Positions 26,101 through 34,340 of a stretch of DNA of 64,000 nt are shown piece after piece. The DNA is from Endozoicomonas sp. 8E (lineage in GTDB: Bacteria; Pseudomonadota; Gammaproteobacteria; Pseudomonadales; Endozoicomonadaceae): assembly GCF_032883915.1 (NCBI RefSeq), contig NZ_CP120717.1:1432501-1496500 (forward strand), in the 5' to 3' direction. The notes under the pieces are model-generated. The model saw nothing but the letters and a program-made list of their open reading frames with translations, did not search any database and was not told the origin of the DNA. The translations under genes and the position numbers were made by a program. The stretch's first letter is position 1, and the number at the start of each line of letters is the position of its first letter.

Positions 26101-26237
26101 TAAACCCGGTTGTCTGGTTGGCGACTTTTCTGGTTAATCGCAGGCTCAGGCAGCAGCAGTATCAGCTGGAGCTGGACCATGTTGAGCAGCAGAAGCGTTT
26201 AAATCTTGCTCAAAAGTCTCGGGTTAGAACTGTCTGA
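23193..26237 (+). CDS. Large coiled-coil / beta-module protein of unknown function, paralogue A
   Basis: 1014 residues from the ATG at 23193 (GGTGGG upstream). The frame opens at a GTG at 23166, and an ATG at 23278 is a third possibility. Layout: disordered start; amphipathic patch WATLLTGFSKLAMRFIRAG; coiled coil rich in Lys/Glu/Leu; beta-rich module 1 (VYHLNLGNLSTTL...ILDIADIRADL...GISIKLKPP); charged helical region; beta-rich module 2 (MNIPVSGTSSVELSQLKVNV...VELTIPEM...AAIKIRPPFGLLVKELL...YLEIDLGAVSCL); Pro/Thr/Glu-rich linker; C-terminal module 3 with LKKRTSLNPVVWLATFLVNRRLRQ. The modules share the pattern 'strand, E-L-x-I-P-x-I, x-I-K-I-x-P-P'. No family was recognised. The next gene, 34 bases on, is a full-length paralogue. 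Confidence 0.7.
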   Translation: MANSSKSWRDGLFQAQWQCGDIKKNSLSMDNDMATGGSNLPVNGPGGRQQTVQNQSIPSTQPSKAKMGPRDVSVDETTGSLLQGEAGLHPQYVPIHKRDVVIEKVEGGFWATLLTGFSKLAMRFIRAGIGKTGNKADDKLKSNEQFANENKKKLEGLQHEMKSIQTELKGLRKKLPRLETKKQDQFSKLQKRLFELRAQLSRLERNFHGIKETKPLLKVWDQKIRKETQDFLKLIEKQMGPGLKLIHGLQQVFGKSKKGLPAGKVYHLNLGNLSTTLSSGAELKVQNIGVFIEQCYMSPTKELILDIADIRADLSSMGASGEVEPMTLSGGISIKLKPPTSEYLYKVLTENILKAPIYINAMSKQLKPADVAEVSIKSLQLEKKDGQTLALQDAPFAHSLLDLMIPFMSGSPELPLVALDLEKQWKHKGLEVVCESLDKEEKDRKDDLYQLLEDIKSLPEGEAKDRCQQLSLQATKDLKAIAELREAKIRELTHSKQLRSVQQQRSKNIDSSFDMNRGMIDLVYGLAAVANGSPTGIQKHIAISGMNIPVSGTSSVELSQLKVNVSDFSFSPSGVVELTIPEMASHITLQNEVTGEKKSVPVIVRGAAIKIRPPFGLLVKELLQLKFPVDSKMLDKMVTPIYNETTKKKHSGGTKISDYLEIDLGAVSCLTREGEVAFSGEEASPYEQHRQAFVEKTGDLLSANVDAKAMESALASAGLTKESQQKVWKLCEEGVFADSAVFAPEKLEHLVLPFSGQEPPIPQTSPLPEQEVTHSSEVMTPVPETEPPENTTPNAEISKPEPVLTTSIGTAAENPESPRKVTVDASVAEPERLESILVNPRKNRAVTPSSSSLPEEVKPSEVANAATTRPLSRASVKPATEKSPEGLKFKDLHECIGVINPRFRTEKGKRVADFEMRIAPRGLMKKLSWWMGFFLGKKEVAVEVTLPIDRKSSELQLQSPFVQLKKRTSLNPVVWLATFLVNRRLRQQQYQLELDHVEQQKRLNLAQKSRVRTV

Positions 26238-26271
26238 TGCCTGCAGGCCAGAGCCGTTGGGATAAAAAGTA

Positions 26272-29058
26272 ATGAGAGTAGGCAATAAAGGAACGGGCAG
26301 GAAGCCCTTGAATATCCCTCCGTCTTCAAACTTACCCAATGAAGTCCACGGAGTTCGTAAGGAAGAGACTACCCGCAAACAGATCCTGTCTCGTTCAGAA
26401 TATCAACCTTTCCGATCACTGGCTGAAAGGGGAATAGAGACAGTCCCGGTTAAACCCGGCCTGTTGACCCGTGCGCTCAGTTCACTGTCGTCCAGTTTTA
26501 TCTCTTTTTTCAGCTCTGCCATTTCATCGGTTGCCGGTGCCACTCAGAAAGAGTTTCGCGATTTAATCAATGATGAGCTTGAGAATCAGGAGTCATTTAA
26601 GCGGGATATCGAAGCCTTTGAGCTCAGTCTGAAGCATACTGAGGAGTCACTGCAAAGGCTACGCAAAAGTATCGAGGTCCTGACGCCTGAGCAGATGGAT
26701 CACTACATTATTCTGGTTGAAAAGCAACTGAGCATAAAGGCACAGCTGGTTCTCAAAAAGGCTTATTTAACAAGATCCGCTGAACAGGTGCGTTCTTATG
26801 AGCAGTCGCTTCCAGTCGCTAAAAGAAAACTGGCGCACAGTATGAAGGTGCTGGAAGAGAATATTTCAACCGGTATCCAAGCCCTTGCGGTACTGAAAGA
26901 TGTTTTCAAAAGAAACAAGAAGGAGAAGCACCGTGGCAAGGTGTTTGAAATGCGTCTGGGTGATGTGAAAGTGACCGATCCTGACCGTTATGACTTTCAG
27001 GTTAAAAATCTGGTCCTTAATACCAGTCGTTTCTGTTTTGAGAAGGGGCAGCTGGAGCTGGAAGTACCCGAAATCTCTGCCGATTGCTTTTCCCTGGAAG
27101 AAGATAAAGCGGTTGGCCCCATCAAAATAAAGGGGAGCTGTCGTGTTTGCATTGGCGAACCCCTAGCCGAGCCATTGAACCACTTATTGACCTGTAGAAA
27201 GACAGAGACTTTCAGCGCCTACAAAAAATGCTCTGAGGCCTTTGGAGCTCTCTATGCAGAGACATCAGGATCGGATGCAAAAAGGCACCTGGGTGATGTT
27301 ATTCAATGCTCGCTTGATGGTTTGGAAACGGAAGAGAGAGGGGTGAAGTCAGACCTGTTCATACAAGCGATGGGAGAAGCGGTCATCCGATTATTTGCTC
27401 CGATGGTGACGACCTGGAAAAAAGAACTGGGCGCTCACAGTCTTAAAAAGTCCAGAGAGCGGGAAGATGGCTTTGCCGTAAAAGCCAATGCTGCGGTCGG
27501 TCTGTGTCAGTCAAGAGAGAAGACGGTAAAGATGCTGGAAGATGATCTTCCAGGGATGAAGGAAAGCAAGGCGAAAAAGGGTTGCCAGGTCATGTTGGCC
27601 TCTTGCCGGAAAGATCTGCAACGAGCCCGGAAATTGCTTGAGCAAAGGAAAGAAGAGTTGTCGAAGCAGAAACAGCGGACTGCGGCCATGATTTATCGCG
27701 AAACCAATGCTGGCCAATCCATCCATTCTTACCAAAATGCCCTGAAGCTCTTTCATACCTTAAGAGGACTTGCCAAAAAGCAGGCATCAGACCCTTCTAC
27801 CTCTGCATCCATGGGGTTTGGTGAGCAGCGCATCGACTTTACAGACACAGCCCATGGCGAGTTATCGTCCGCCTCTCTGAAGTTTTCCGGATTCCGTTTG
27901 GGTGAGGATGGTGTGCTGGCAATCAAAGTGCCCGATGTCGTCCTGAACCTGGGGCTGGTCAACGAAGTGTCAGATACCCGTGAAGCGTTTCCTGTCAGCC
28001 TGAAAGATGTCTCTCTGAAAGTGAATCCGCCAATGGGAGAGATTGTTCACCAATTACTGCGACTGGACTTTCCTCTTGAGTTTCGGAAACTGGAACGGCT
28101 ATGGAAACAGTATCAGGCTTGTACCTCTGAACATTACAGCTCCATTGGTACCCATAATCCTCTTGGTATCGGCAGTTACCTTTCTGTCGACCTGGGCAGC
28201 GTTGCCTGTCTGGCTGCGGGAGATGTTCGTGTCGTAGCCGGACAGCGACCGGTTGCAGATAAGGAGTTGATGGCCCTTGCTATCTCTGATCTGATGGGGA
28301 AGCCGCATGAAGTCAGTGAACTGGATCAGCTGTTCCAAGAGAAAATGGGTATGAATCCTCAGTCGTCCAATCAGATCATGAACCTGCTTTGCCTGGGCTT
28401 GCTGGGTGAACCGGAACCGCTTTCTACTCCGGACGAACAGAAAGAATTATCGACCCATGTGATACCGTCATCCTTACCCAAAGAGGTGGAGGTGACCCCT
28501 GTAATCGATGAAAAGGCTGACATCAGCACCGGGTTGCCTCCTCAAATACCAGAAGAGATAGCGGCTCCTCTATCCGAAAGTTCCGTGAGTTATAGCGATA
28601 TAAAGTCTGAACCTGAAACTGAACGCAAGGAGCGAGCGTCCAGCGCAGTTCAGGAAACTGCTGAAAAAGCAGCATTGCCGAGGACAGAGATTCTTTTGGG
28701 TGATCTAAGCCATTGTCCAGAGGTCAGTCAGTTGAAGGTAGCGGTTAAGGGCGATACACCACAAGTGAGTTTTGCTCTGAAAGTACCTGCTCTCAAGGTG
28801 CTGGGGAAGCTGTCTTTGTTGTTGAGCTGGCTGGTGGGATCTGATCTGGCTCTATCCGTTCAGGCTCCCCTGAAAGAGGATATTGTTCAGTTCAGGCAAC
28901 CCTCCATTAAGGTTCGTGGTGCCAGAGTGCCTCTACTGGGTCCCTGGCTTGCCAATTACTGGTTAAAACGCGCAATGGCGAGAGGCCAATTAGAAATTAA
29001 CACTCATCAGGTTGAAGGGCAGACGGGCCTGCAATTACTGAGAGTTGAGTCAGCCTGA
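26272..29058 (+). CDS. Large coiled-coil / beta-module protein of unknown function, paralogue B
   Basis: 928 residues with the same order of parts as paralogue A. N-terminus with LTRALSSLSSSFISFFSSAISSV, coiled coil (LKHTEESLQRLRKSIEVL...), module 1 (VFEMRLGDVKVTD...LELEVPEISADCFSL...IKIKGSCRV), second coiled coil (REKTVKMLEDDLPGMKESKA, RKLLEQRKEELSKQKQ), module 2 (ASLKFSGFRLGEDGVLAIKV, DVSLKVNPPMGEIVHQLLRL, YLSVDLGSVACL), an acidic Pro-rich linker, and C-terminal module 3 (FRQPSIKVRGARVPLLGPWL, NYWLKRAMARGQLEINTH). Probably cotranscribed with paralogue A. It could be a cytoplasmic scaffold, lipid-associated protein or effector; the sequence does not decide. Confidence 0.7.
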   Translation: MRVGNKGTGRKPLNIPPSSNLPNEVHGVRKEETTRKQILSRSEYQPFRSLAERGIETVPVKPGLLTRALSSLSSSFISFFSSAISSVAGATQKEFRDLINDELENQESFKRDIEAFELSLKHTEESLQRLRKSIEVLTPEQMDHYIILVEKQLSIKAQLVLKKAYLTRSAEQVRSYEQSLPVAKRKLAHSMKVLEENISTGIQALAVLKDVFKRNKKEKHRGKVFEMRLGDVKVTDPDRYDFQVKNLVLNTSRFCFEKGQLELEVPEISADCFSLEEDKAVGPIKIKGSCRVCIGEPLAEPLNHLLTCRKTETFSAYKKCSEAFGALYAETSGSDAKRHLGDVIQCSLDGLETEERGVKSDLFIQAMGEAVIRLFAPMVTTWKKELGAHSLKKSREREDGFAVKANAAVGLCQSREKTVKMLEDDLPGMKESKAKKGCQVMLASCRKDLQRARKLLEQRKEELSKQKQRTAAMIYRETNAGQSIHSYQNALKLFHTLRGLAKKQASDPSTSASMGFGEQRIDFTDTAHGELSSASLKFSGFRLGEDGVLAIKVPDVVLNLGLVNEVSDTREAFPVSLKDVSLKVNPPMGEIVHQLLRLDFPLEFRKLERLWKQYQACTSEHYSSIGTHNPLGIGSYLSVDLGSVACLAAGDVRVVAGQRPVADKELMALAISDLMGKPHEVSELDQLFQEKMGMNPQSSNQIMNLLCLGLLGEPEPLSTPDEQKELSTHVIPSSLPKEVEVTPVIDEKADISTGLPPQIPEEIAAPLSESSVSYSDIKSEPETERKERASSAVQETAEKAALPRTEILLGDLSHCPEVSQLKVAVKGDTPQVSFALKVPALKVLGKLSLLLSWLVGSDLALSVQAPLKEDIVQFRQPSIKVRGARVPLLGPWLANYWLKRAMARGQLEINTHQVEGQTGLQLLRVESA

Positions 29059-29223
29059 AGTCAGGATCTGTACCTCGATAGTGAATTCTGTCCCGACTCG
29101 GTCTACCTTTGTAGAGGCGTTGACTATAAAAACACTGACCGGAAGGATAACTGGCTATAAATGCCTTCTTGCGTTTCGGCTATAGTATGTTGGCTGGGAC
29201 GGTTTAGCGCGGTTCGTTCACTG

Positions 29224-30030
29224 ATGTTAAAACTCGAAAAAAGACAGATCTTTTTGCAGCAGGAGGCTGAGAGCAAGCAGGAGGCTTTGCAGTTAGCTGG
29301 CAAAAAAATGCTGGAAACCGGTTTGGTTTCAGCCGACTACCTTCCGGGTATTCACGCCCGGGAGAGCCTTGCTTCCACGTTTCTGGATAACGGTATCGCC
29401 ATACCTCATGGCATGCCAGAGCTTCGGCGTGCCATTAAAAAAACGGGCGTAGTTGTCGTTCAGTTTCCTGAAGGTGTTGAATGGGGAGTAAATCAACTTG
29501 TTTTTTTGGCCTTTGGCATAGCTGCTCAATGCCATGAACACCTCAGGATTCTGGGTGGTCTGACCCGTGTTCTTGATAATCGTCCTCTCTGTCATTATCT
29601 GGCCCGTACCCGTGAGCCTGAAATAATTGTGGATGCGCTCGAGGGCAAACCATTACCGGGGCTGGGCAGTCTCGGTGAATGGCAAAAGGCTTACTTGAAC
29701 CAAAGCCAGAGGGAAACCTGTGAGAGAGGCTGGGTCAGTCGTGCATGCACGAAAAGCAATGAACTGACCAGAGAGTATCTCATCCACAACATTAATGGTT
29801 TACATGCCCGGTGCGGCAGTGCCTTTATCGCTGCCCTGACGCACTATGATGCTCGTGTTTATGTGCGCAATGTCAGTAAGAATGGTGAGTATGTCAATGG
29901 ACGAAGTCTGGTCAAACTGTTGGGTCTTGAGCTGGTTTGTGGTGAGACTCTGGGCATCAGACTTTCTGGTCTTCACGCATTTGACGCGTTAAAGCGTCTC
30001 GATCAGCTGTTTCAGAAGAGTTTTTTTTGA
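29224..30030 (+). CDS. FruB-like PTS protein: EIIA (fructose/mannitol type) fused to HPr
   Basis: 268 residues from the ATG at 29224, which aligns with the start of E. coli FruB (MLKLEKRQIFLQQEAESKQEAL against [22 protein letters not shown]); the frame opens at 29161. Residues 1-145 form an EIIA-2 domain with phospho-His62 in NGIAIPHGMPE and QFPEGVEWG. A 45-residue linker replaces the M domain of FruB. Residues 189-268 are HPr-like: His194 in NGLHARCG and the Ser region YVNGRSLVKLLGL. The Pro that follows HAR in HPr is Cys here. No fruK, fruA or other transporter gene adjoins it, so the role may be regulatory. Confidence 0.85.
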   Translation: MLKLEKRQIFLQQEAESKQEALQLAGKKMLETGLVSADYLPGIHARESLASTFLDNGIAIPHGMPELRRAIKKTGVVVVQFPEGVEWGVNQLVFLAFGIAAQCHEHLRILGGLTRVLDNRPLCHYLARTREPEIIVDALEGKPLPGLGSLGEWQKAYLNQSQRETCERGWVSRACTKSNELTREYLIHNINGLHARCGSAFIAALTHYDARVYVRNVSKNGEYVNGRSLVKLLGLELVCGETLGIRLSGLHAFDALKRLDQLFQKSFF

Positions 30031-30080
30031 CCTGGGTTTGGCCTGCGCTTTTGAGTTCAGTCCGAAAGGCTCCCAAAGTA

Positions 30081-30106
30081 AAAAGCGCCCTTGAACGGGC
30101 GCTTTT
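30081..30106. terminator. Intrinsic terminator after the EIIA-HPr gene
   Basis: Perfect 10-bp stem AAAAGCGCCC / GGGCGCTTTT around TTGAAC. The T- and A-rich flanks suit termination in both directions, for the PTS gene and for the convergent 152-residue protein gene. Confidence 0.85.
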
Positions 30107-30179
30107 GCAAATTCTATCTGGAGCTCAGGCCTCCAGGAGGTCGTTGGTTCCATCTACCTGAGTGATGTAAAGTATCCGG

Positions 30180-30638
30180 TTAATGACGGGTTTCACTGGC
30201 TGGCATTATGTTCGGGTGATCAAGCCATTCTTCAGGGCTCTCATCAATAGAGTCCACTGCTTCGGCTTCGTTCAGCTCCCCACGGGTTGCCAGCACTGCC
30301 AGATCCTTGGCAAAGCTCTGTAATAGATCGATCACTTCCTCCCTGTCAGGATCGAGGCTTTCATCAAAAGTGATATTAAAGAGAGGATTATCATGTTCAT
30401 ATTCCTCCCCCTTGCGCATGAGCGTCATTTGAAGTCCGGGGTTCTCATAGTCCGCGACTTCGGCCAACTTGAAGGTGACAGATTGAGCTTCCCTGAGAAC
30501 AGACAGCAACTTCAGGGCTTCTGCAGCGCTTATATCGCCTGCATCCACACAGGCTTCAACATACTCTCTGGCCGATAACCCCGAGTCCAGGTAGTTGTCC
30601 ACCAGATCCTGCAGTTCTTTGTACTTGTTATGGTTCAT
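30180..30638 (-). CDS. Conserved-looking acidic protein of unknown function
   Basis: 152 residues, strongly acidic, no signal peptide or membrane segment. The ATG at 30638 has an excellent ribosome-binding site (AAGGAGGG). The N-terminal half is helical (KYKELQDLVDNYLDSGLSAREYVEACVDAG, AAEALKLLSVLREA); the C-terminal half is Asp/Glu-rich (DESLDPDREEVIDLLQSFAKDL, EAEAVDSIDESPEEW). No family was recognised. Its own promoter would lie in the 275 bases shared with the divergent LysR gene, hinting at control by that regulator. Confidence 0.75.
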   Translation of the reverse strand: MNHNKYKELQDLVDNYLDSGLSAREYVEACVDAGDISAAEALKLLSVLREAQSVTFKLAEVADYENPGLQMTLMRKGEEYEHDNPLFNITFDESLDPDREEVIDLLQSFAKDLAVLATRGELNEAEAVDSIDESPEEWLDHPNIMPASETRH

Positions 30639-30913
30639 GGACCCTCCTTAACTGCGCTTTCAGTAATGCCTGTAAACGAGTGCACAATTCCAGTGTACCT
30701 GATTGCCAATCAAATGAAAGGCTAAATAAGTATTTGTACTTTTATGAGTTTCGGGTGTTACCTAAAGGCATCAAGTAGCTCTTCTAACAGTTGACTTAAG
30801 GTGATACATTTGGGATACGTGGCTTTCAAGAAAGGTTTTCTGAAAGGTTTTTTATTCATAATGTAGGGCTTTTAGCCATACTTTTATTTTCTATCAATCC
30901 CTCTGCTGTATTT

Positions 30914-31876
30914 ATGAACCTTTCCAGACTGAACCTGAACCTGCTGCCCGGCCTGAAAGCCCTGCTGGACACCCAGAGTGTTTCCAAAGCAGCACAGGTG
31001 ATGTGTGTTACCCAGTCTGCCATGAGTCGAACTCTGGCCCAGTTGCGGGAAGCATTGAATGACCCGATTCTGGTGAGAAAAGGCAATCGGATTTTCTTGT
31101 CCGAGAAAGCTATGTCACTGCATGAAGATGTGAACAGAGTAGTCACGGAAGCGAGCAGTATTTTTGAAAACCAGCAGTTTTATATTGCAACCACCCAGCG
31201 ACATTTCCGGATTGCTTCGGGGCACACGGTGCTGGAGCGGATTCTGCCAGAAGTACTGCAGAAAATATGGGCGGTGGCACCCGGGCTGACCTTTGAGTTG
31301 CAGGCCATTAATCCCGCTGTTGATGTAGCAGCTGGAAAGCTGGATCTGTCCATTGGCTATATGGGCGCCCGGCAAGAAGGATTATCCAGTTTTTCACTGA
31401 TGAAAGATCGGATGTGCCTGATTCTTTGTGAAAACCATCCCTTGGCCTATGAGTCTTTTTCAGAGGAGGCTCTGAAGTCTTTTTCCTTTGTAGTGCAACG
31501 GGATAATATCAATCTGCATCAACAGAGCGAGATCAACCATTTCCTGAGTAAGGTTCAGGTGAAAACCTGGTCGCCCGGTCTTTCGGTCAGCCTGGCGTTA
31601 ATCAAGGGAACAGACTGTGTGCTCATGGCTCCGGCTTCACTGTCCATGTTCATAGACGATCTATCAGGCTATGTGATTCGCGATTGCCCTAAAATTATTC
31701 CGCAAGTCAGCTTCGATATTGTCTGGCCTGAGTATTGGGAGATGAACAGGGCGCATCGTTGGATGAGGGAGTTCATCAGCGATGCACTGCTGGAACATAT
31801 CCGCAGCAAAGAGCTGTATATGTTTACCAATGAGTCAGAAGAAAGTCGGAAAAGGCCAGGTGCTCGCCTTTCCTGA
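30914..31876 (+). CDS. LysR-family transcriptional regulator
   Basis: 320 residues. The N-terminal winged helix-turn-helix is LNLLPGLKALLDTQSVSKAAQVMCVTQSAMSRTLAQLREALNDPILVRKGNR, with the typical A-A-x-x-x-x-V-T-Q-S-A-M-S-R core of the recognition helix. The effector-binding domain follows from about residue 90 (FRIASGHTVLERILPEVL...). The start is at an ATG with a poor ribosome-binding site. It ends eight bases from the convergent ilvM stop and faces the acidic-protein gene divergently. Its target is unknown. Confidence 0.88.
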   Translation: MNLSRLNLNLLPGLKALLDTQSVSKAAQVMCVTQSAMSRTLAQLREALNDPILVRKGNRIFLSEKAMSLHEDVNRVVTEASSIFENQQFYIATTQRHFRIASGHTVLERILPEVLQKIWAVAPGLTFELQAINPAVDVAAGKLDLSIGYMGARQEGLSSFSLMKDRMCLILCENHPLAYESFSEEALKSFSFVVQRDNINLHQQSEINHFLSKVQVKTWSPGLSVSLALIKGTDCVLMAPASLSMFIDDLSGYVIRDCPKIIPQVSFDIVWPEYWEMNRAHRWMREFISDALLEHIRSKELYMFTNESEESRKRPGARLS

Positions 31877-31884
31877 CCCTGTTC

Positions 31885-32163
31885 TCAAATGATACTTTCC
31901 CGGGGGATTGCTTCCGTTTTCGGGGGCTGGCTCACCTGAAGAACATCATATAACTTTGCTATCTGACGGGTGAGCGTCTCAACGGGGCGCTCACCGGAGA
32001 CATCAAGTGCAGCAGAAACCATTTTCCCACACTCGGAGCTGCTCATGGATAGGCTCTCGAGGTCAAATCCCCGGTGTCTGATTACCCGCAGGAGTCTCTC
32101 CATCACCTCTGGTTTTTTATGACACTGGATGGTCAGAGAGAAGTGGGTTTTGGAATCGCTCAT
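31885..32163 (-). CDS. ilvM: Acetolactate synthase II small (regulatory) subunit IlvM
   Basis: 92-residue ACT-domain protein, the size of E. coli IlvM (87). It reads [40 protein letters not shown], the beta-alpha-beta pattern of an ACT domain. It stabilises and activates the catalytic subunit of acetohydroxyacid synthase in branched-chain amino acid synthesis. Its ATG overlaps the ilvG stop by four bases (ATGA), showing translational coupling. No ilvE, ilvD or ilvA follows; the next gene is the convergent LysR gene. Confidence 0.88.
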   Translation of the reverse strand: MSDSKTHFSLTIQCHKKPEVMERLLRVIRHRGFDLESLSMSSSECGKMVSAALDVSGERPVETLTRQIAKLYDVLQVSQPPKTEAIPRESII

Positions 32164-33806
32164 GCTCTTGCCTCCATCATTTCGTGGTTGGCGGCGCCGG
32201 GTGGTACCAGGGGCCAGACGTTTTCTCGCTCATCAATACAGACATGAAGCATTCTTGGCCCCGGAGCCAGAAGCATTTCTTGCAGGGCCGGGAGCACCTC
32301 ATGTCTTTCGGTAATCATTCTGCCTTCAATGCCAAATGCACTGGCCAGCGTAACAAAATCAGGATTGTCCGAAAGGTCAGTTTCACTGTAGCGCTGGTCA
32401 AAGAAGAGTTCCTGCCATTGCTTCACCATGCCCAGCCGCTGATTGTCGAGTAAGACAATTTTGACGGGGAGCTGTTTTCTTTTGATCGAAGCCAGCTCCT
32501 GTACATTCATCATGAAAGAGCCATCCCCGGAAACCAGTATCACATCGTCTTCCGGTCTTGAAATGGCTGCGCCTATCGCTGCCGGCAGGCCAAAGCCCAT
32601 GGTGCCAAGCCCGGCGCTGGAGAGATGGTTGTTGGGATGAGAGAAGCTCATGTGCTGGGCTACCCACATCTGGTGCTGACCCACATCACAACTGATGACA
32701 GAGTTATCGCTGGAGGCTTCAGATAACTGTTTCAGAAGCAGAGGCGCAAAGATATCCTTACCGGGTTTGTCATAAAACCACTGGCAGGCAGCGCGGCTGG
32801 CTATACAGTGTTGTAACCAGTCTCCCTGATCTAACGTAATGGTCAGGCTGTTGAGATTCTTCTTTAGGCAACCACCGAGGCTGACATCAGCCAGGCGACG
32901 CTTACCAAATTCTGCCGGGTCAATATCGAGATGGATGACTTTCGCATCGGGGGCAAAGCTCTCAAGCTTGCCTGTGACCCGGTCATCAAAGCGGGCTCCG
33001 ATGGCTATCAGCAAGTCGCATTCCTGCACGGCCAGATTGGCAGCCCGGGTTCCATGCATGCCCAGCATACCGAGGTAGCCCTGGTCCTCAGGACAAACCG
33101 CTCCGATACCCTTCAAAGTGCAAACACTGGGAAGACCGGTTTCTGTCAGGAATGTCCTGAGTTCGTTTATCGCATCAGCCATTCCTGCTCCGCCACCGAT
33201 ATAAGCAAGGGGCTTGTTGCTCTTGCGGAGCAATGAGATGGCTGTTTCAATCTTGTCATAACTGTCGGCAGCTCTCTCTTCTATCACGTTGAGCGGTGGT
33301 GCATAGTGAGCTTCTGCCTGCTGAATGTCTTTTGGCAGGTCAACCAGAACAGGACCCGGGCGGCCAGATTGAGCCAGATCGAAAGCTTTGTTCAGGGTTT
33401 CGCAGATATCATTCGGGTCCGTCACCAGAAAACTGTGCTTGGTGCAACCCAGTGTCATACCCAGAATATCGATTTCCTGGAAGGCATCCGTTCCCATCAT
33501 GGCAACAGGTACCTGACCTGTAATGGCTACCAGAGGGATGGAGTCCAGCATGGCGTCAGATAAAGCGGTGATCAGGTTGGTTGCGCCGGGACCGGAAGTA
33601 GCAATACAGACTCCGGTTTTTCCACTGGCTCTGGCATAACCAATAGCAGCGAAAGCGGCTCCCTGTTCATGTCTGCAAAGAAGGTGCTCAATATTGGAAT
33701 CCAGAAGGGCGTCATACACTGGCATGATTGTGCCACCGGGATAACCGAAAACATGCCGGATCCCGCGCTGGGAAAGATTTCTTACCAGTGCATTAGCGCC
33801 GTTCAT
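32160..33806 (-). CDS. ilvG: Acetolactate synthase II large (catalytic) subunit IlvG
   Basis: 548 residues, same length as E. coli IlvG. A ThDP-dependent enzyme joining pyruvate with pyruvate or 2-ketobutyrate, the first common step to valine, leucine and isoleucine. The N-terminal PYR domain has [14 protein letters not shown] and the catalytic Glu of [19 protein letters not shown]. The FAD-binding middle has [17 protein letters not shown]. The C-terminal PP domain has the ThDP motif [16 protein letters not shown]...[10 protein letters not shown]. Uninterrupted, unlike ilvG of E. coli K-12. AGAGGT lies upstream of the ATG. It is preceded by a leader peptide, an attenuator and a small membrane-protein gene. 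Confidence 0.93.
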   Translation of the reverse strand: MNGANALVRNLSQRGIRHVFGYPGGTIMPVYDALLDSNIEHLLCRHEQGAAFAAIGYARASGKTGVCIATSGPGATNLITALSDAMLDSIPLVAITGQVPVAMMGTDAFQEIDILGMTLGCTKHSFLVTDPNDICETLNKAFDLAQSGRPGPVLVDLPKDIQQAEAHYAPPLNVIEERAADSYDKIETAISLLRKSNKPLAYIGGGAGMADAINELRTFLTETGLPSVCTLKGIGAVCPEDQGYLGMLGMHGTRAANLAVQECDLLIAIGARFDDRVTGKLESFAPDAKVIHLDIDPAEFGKRRLADVSLGGCLKKNLNSLTITLDQGDWLQHCIASRAACQWFYDKPGKDIFAPLLLKQLSEASSDNSVISCDVGQHQMWVAQHMSFSHPNNHLSSAGLGTMGFGLPAAIGAAISRPEDDVILVSGDGSFMMNVQELASIKRKQLPVKIVLLDNQRLGMVKQWQELFFDQRYSETDLSDNPDFVTLASAFGIEGRMITERHEVLPALQEMLLAPGPRMLHVCIDERENVWPLVPPGAANHEMMEARA

Positions 33807-34005
33807 GGGGTTGACCTCTCTTGTGCCCGGGATGAACTTCAGACTTGATGCGAACAGGCTTGCCAGTGTTTAATTTAAACCATTGTTGCGCAAAGAAAAA
33901 AACGGCAACAAGGAAGATAATCAGCAGCAGTTCAGGAAGGCTGACGACTGCCACAGTGACCAGACTCAGAATAGCAATAATCAGTTTGTTGTTTACGTTT
34001 AGCAT
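33793..34005 (-). CDS. Small membrane protein at the head of the ilvGM operon
   Basis: 70 residues from the ATG at 34005, with GAGG upstream; an in-frame start at 34068 would put it inside the attenuator stem region and is unlikely. Residues 7-45 ([37 protein letters not shown]) form one long or two short membrane helices, followed by a basic cytoplasmic-type tail ([13 protein letters not shown]). The stop codon lies 14 bases inside ilvG, so it is translationally linked to ilvG. No family was recognised. It lies downstream of the attenuator and so should be controlled with ilvGM. Confidence 0.6.
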   Translation of the reverse strand: MLNVNNKLIIAILSLVTVAVVSLPELLLIIFLVAVFFFAQQWFKLNTGKPVRIKSEVHPGHKRGQPHERR

Positions 34006-34073
34006 GGTTCTATCCTCTGTGTTTGGAGTTGTTATCTTGTTTATACTTGCCGGGTTTTCAGGCCCCAAGTACG

Positions 34074-34107
34074 AAAAAACCCCCCGAACCTTTCGGTGCG
34101 GGGGGTT
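34074..34107 (-). terminator. ilv attenuator terminator
   Basis: On the minus strand the sequence folds as AACCCCCCG...CGGGGGGTT with a small inner CACC-GAAA-GGTT stem-loop, followed directly by a run of T. It is an intrinsic terminator lying 18 bases after the stop codon of a branched-chain-residue-rich leader peptide and before the ilv structural genes, the classic arrangement of ilvGMEDA attenuation. Confidence 0.88.
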
Positions 34108-34125
34108 CCTCGAAACTCTGATCTG

Positions 34126-34206
34126 TCAGCCAACAGACCCCCGCGCGGAGACGTTAATCACCACGACTGGTAGCAGAATGATGTTGCTTATGGGGTTGAA
34201 TTTCAT
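34126..34206 (-). CDS. ilvL: ilv operon leader peptide IlvL
   Basis: 26-residue reading frame too short for usual gene calling: it starts MKFNPISN and contains IILLPVVVINV, eight Ile/Leu/Val residues in eleven, and ends SARGSVG. Ribosome stalling at these codons when charged Ile-, Leu- or Val-tRNA is scarce would let the antiterminator form instead of the attenuator at 34074-34107. The GC-rich stretch TCCGCGCGGGG at the end of the peptide is a candidate for the competing pairing. The ribosome-binding site is weak, as is common for leader peptides. Confidence 0.85.
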   Translation of the reverse strand: MKFNPISNIILLPVVVINVSARGSVG

Positions 34207-34245
34207 GGCTGACAAACACAAATCAAGTTATTTAAAGTGTCTTCA

Positions 34246-34275
34246 GTTATAACACACGCAGTCAGCATCTGCCAG
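34246..34275 (-). promoter_or_regulatory. Probable ilv operon promoter
   Basis: On the minus strand CTGGCA (-35, 34275-34270) and TATAAC (-10, 34251-34246) with an 18-base spacer, each four to five of six consensus bases. The leader peptide starts 40 bases downstream, leaving a short 5' leader as expected for an attenuated operon. Confidence 0.5.
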
Positions 34276-34340
34276 AAATAATTAAAATTCCGCTAAGGTG
34301 AAAAGAGCCAGTGAGGCAGAGTTTCCTCACTGGTAAATCC

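Noticed and set aside
32184-33563. Several plus-strand frames opposite ilvG
   Set aside because: Shadows of the intact ilvG frame; low-complexity translations with no motif.
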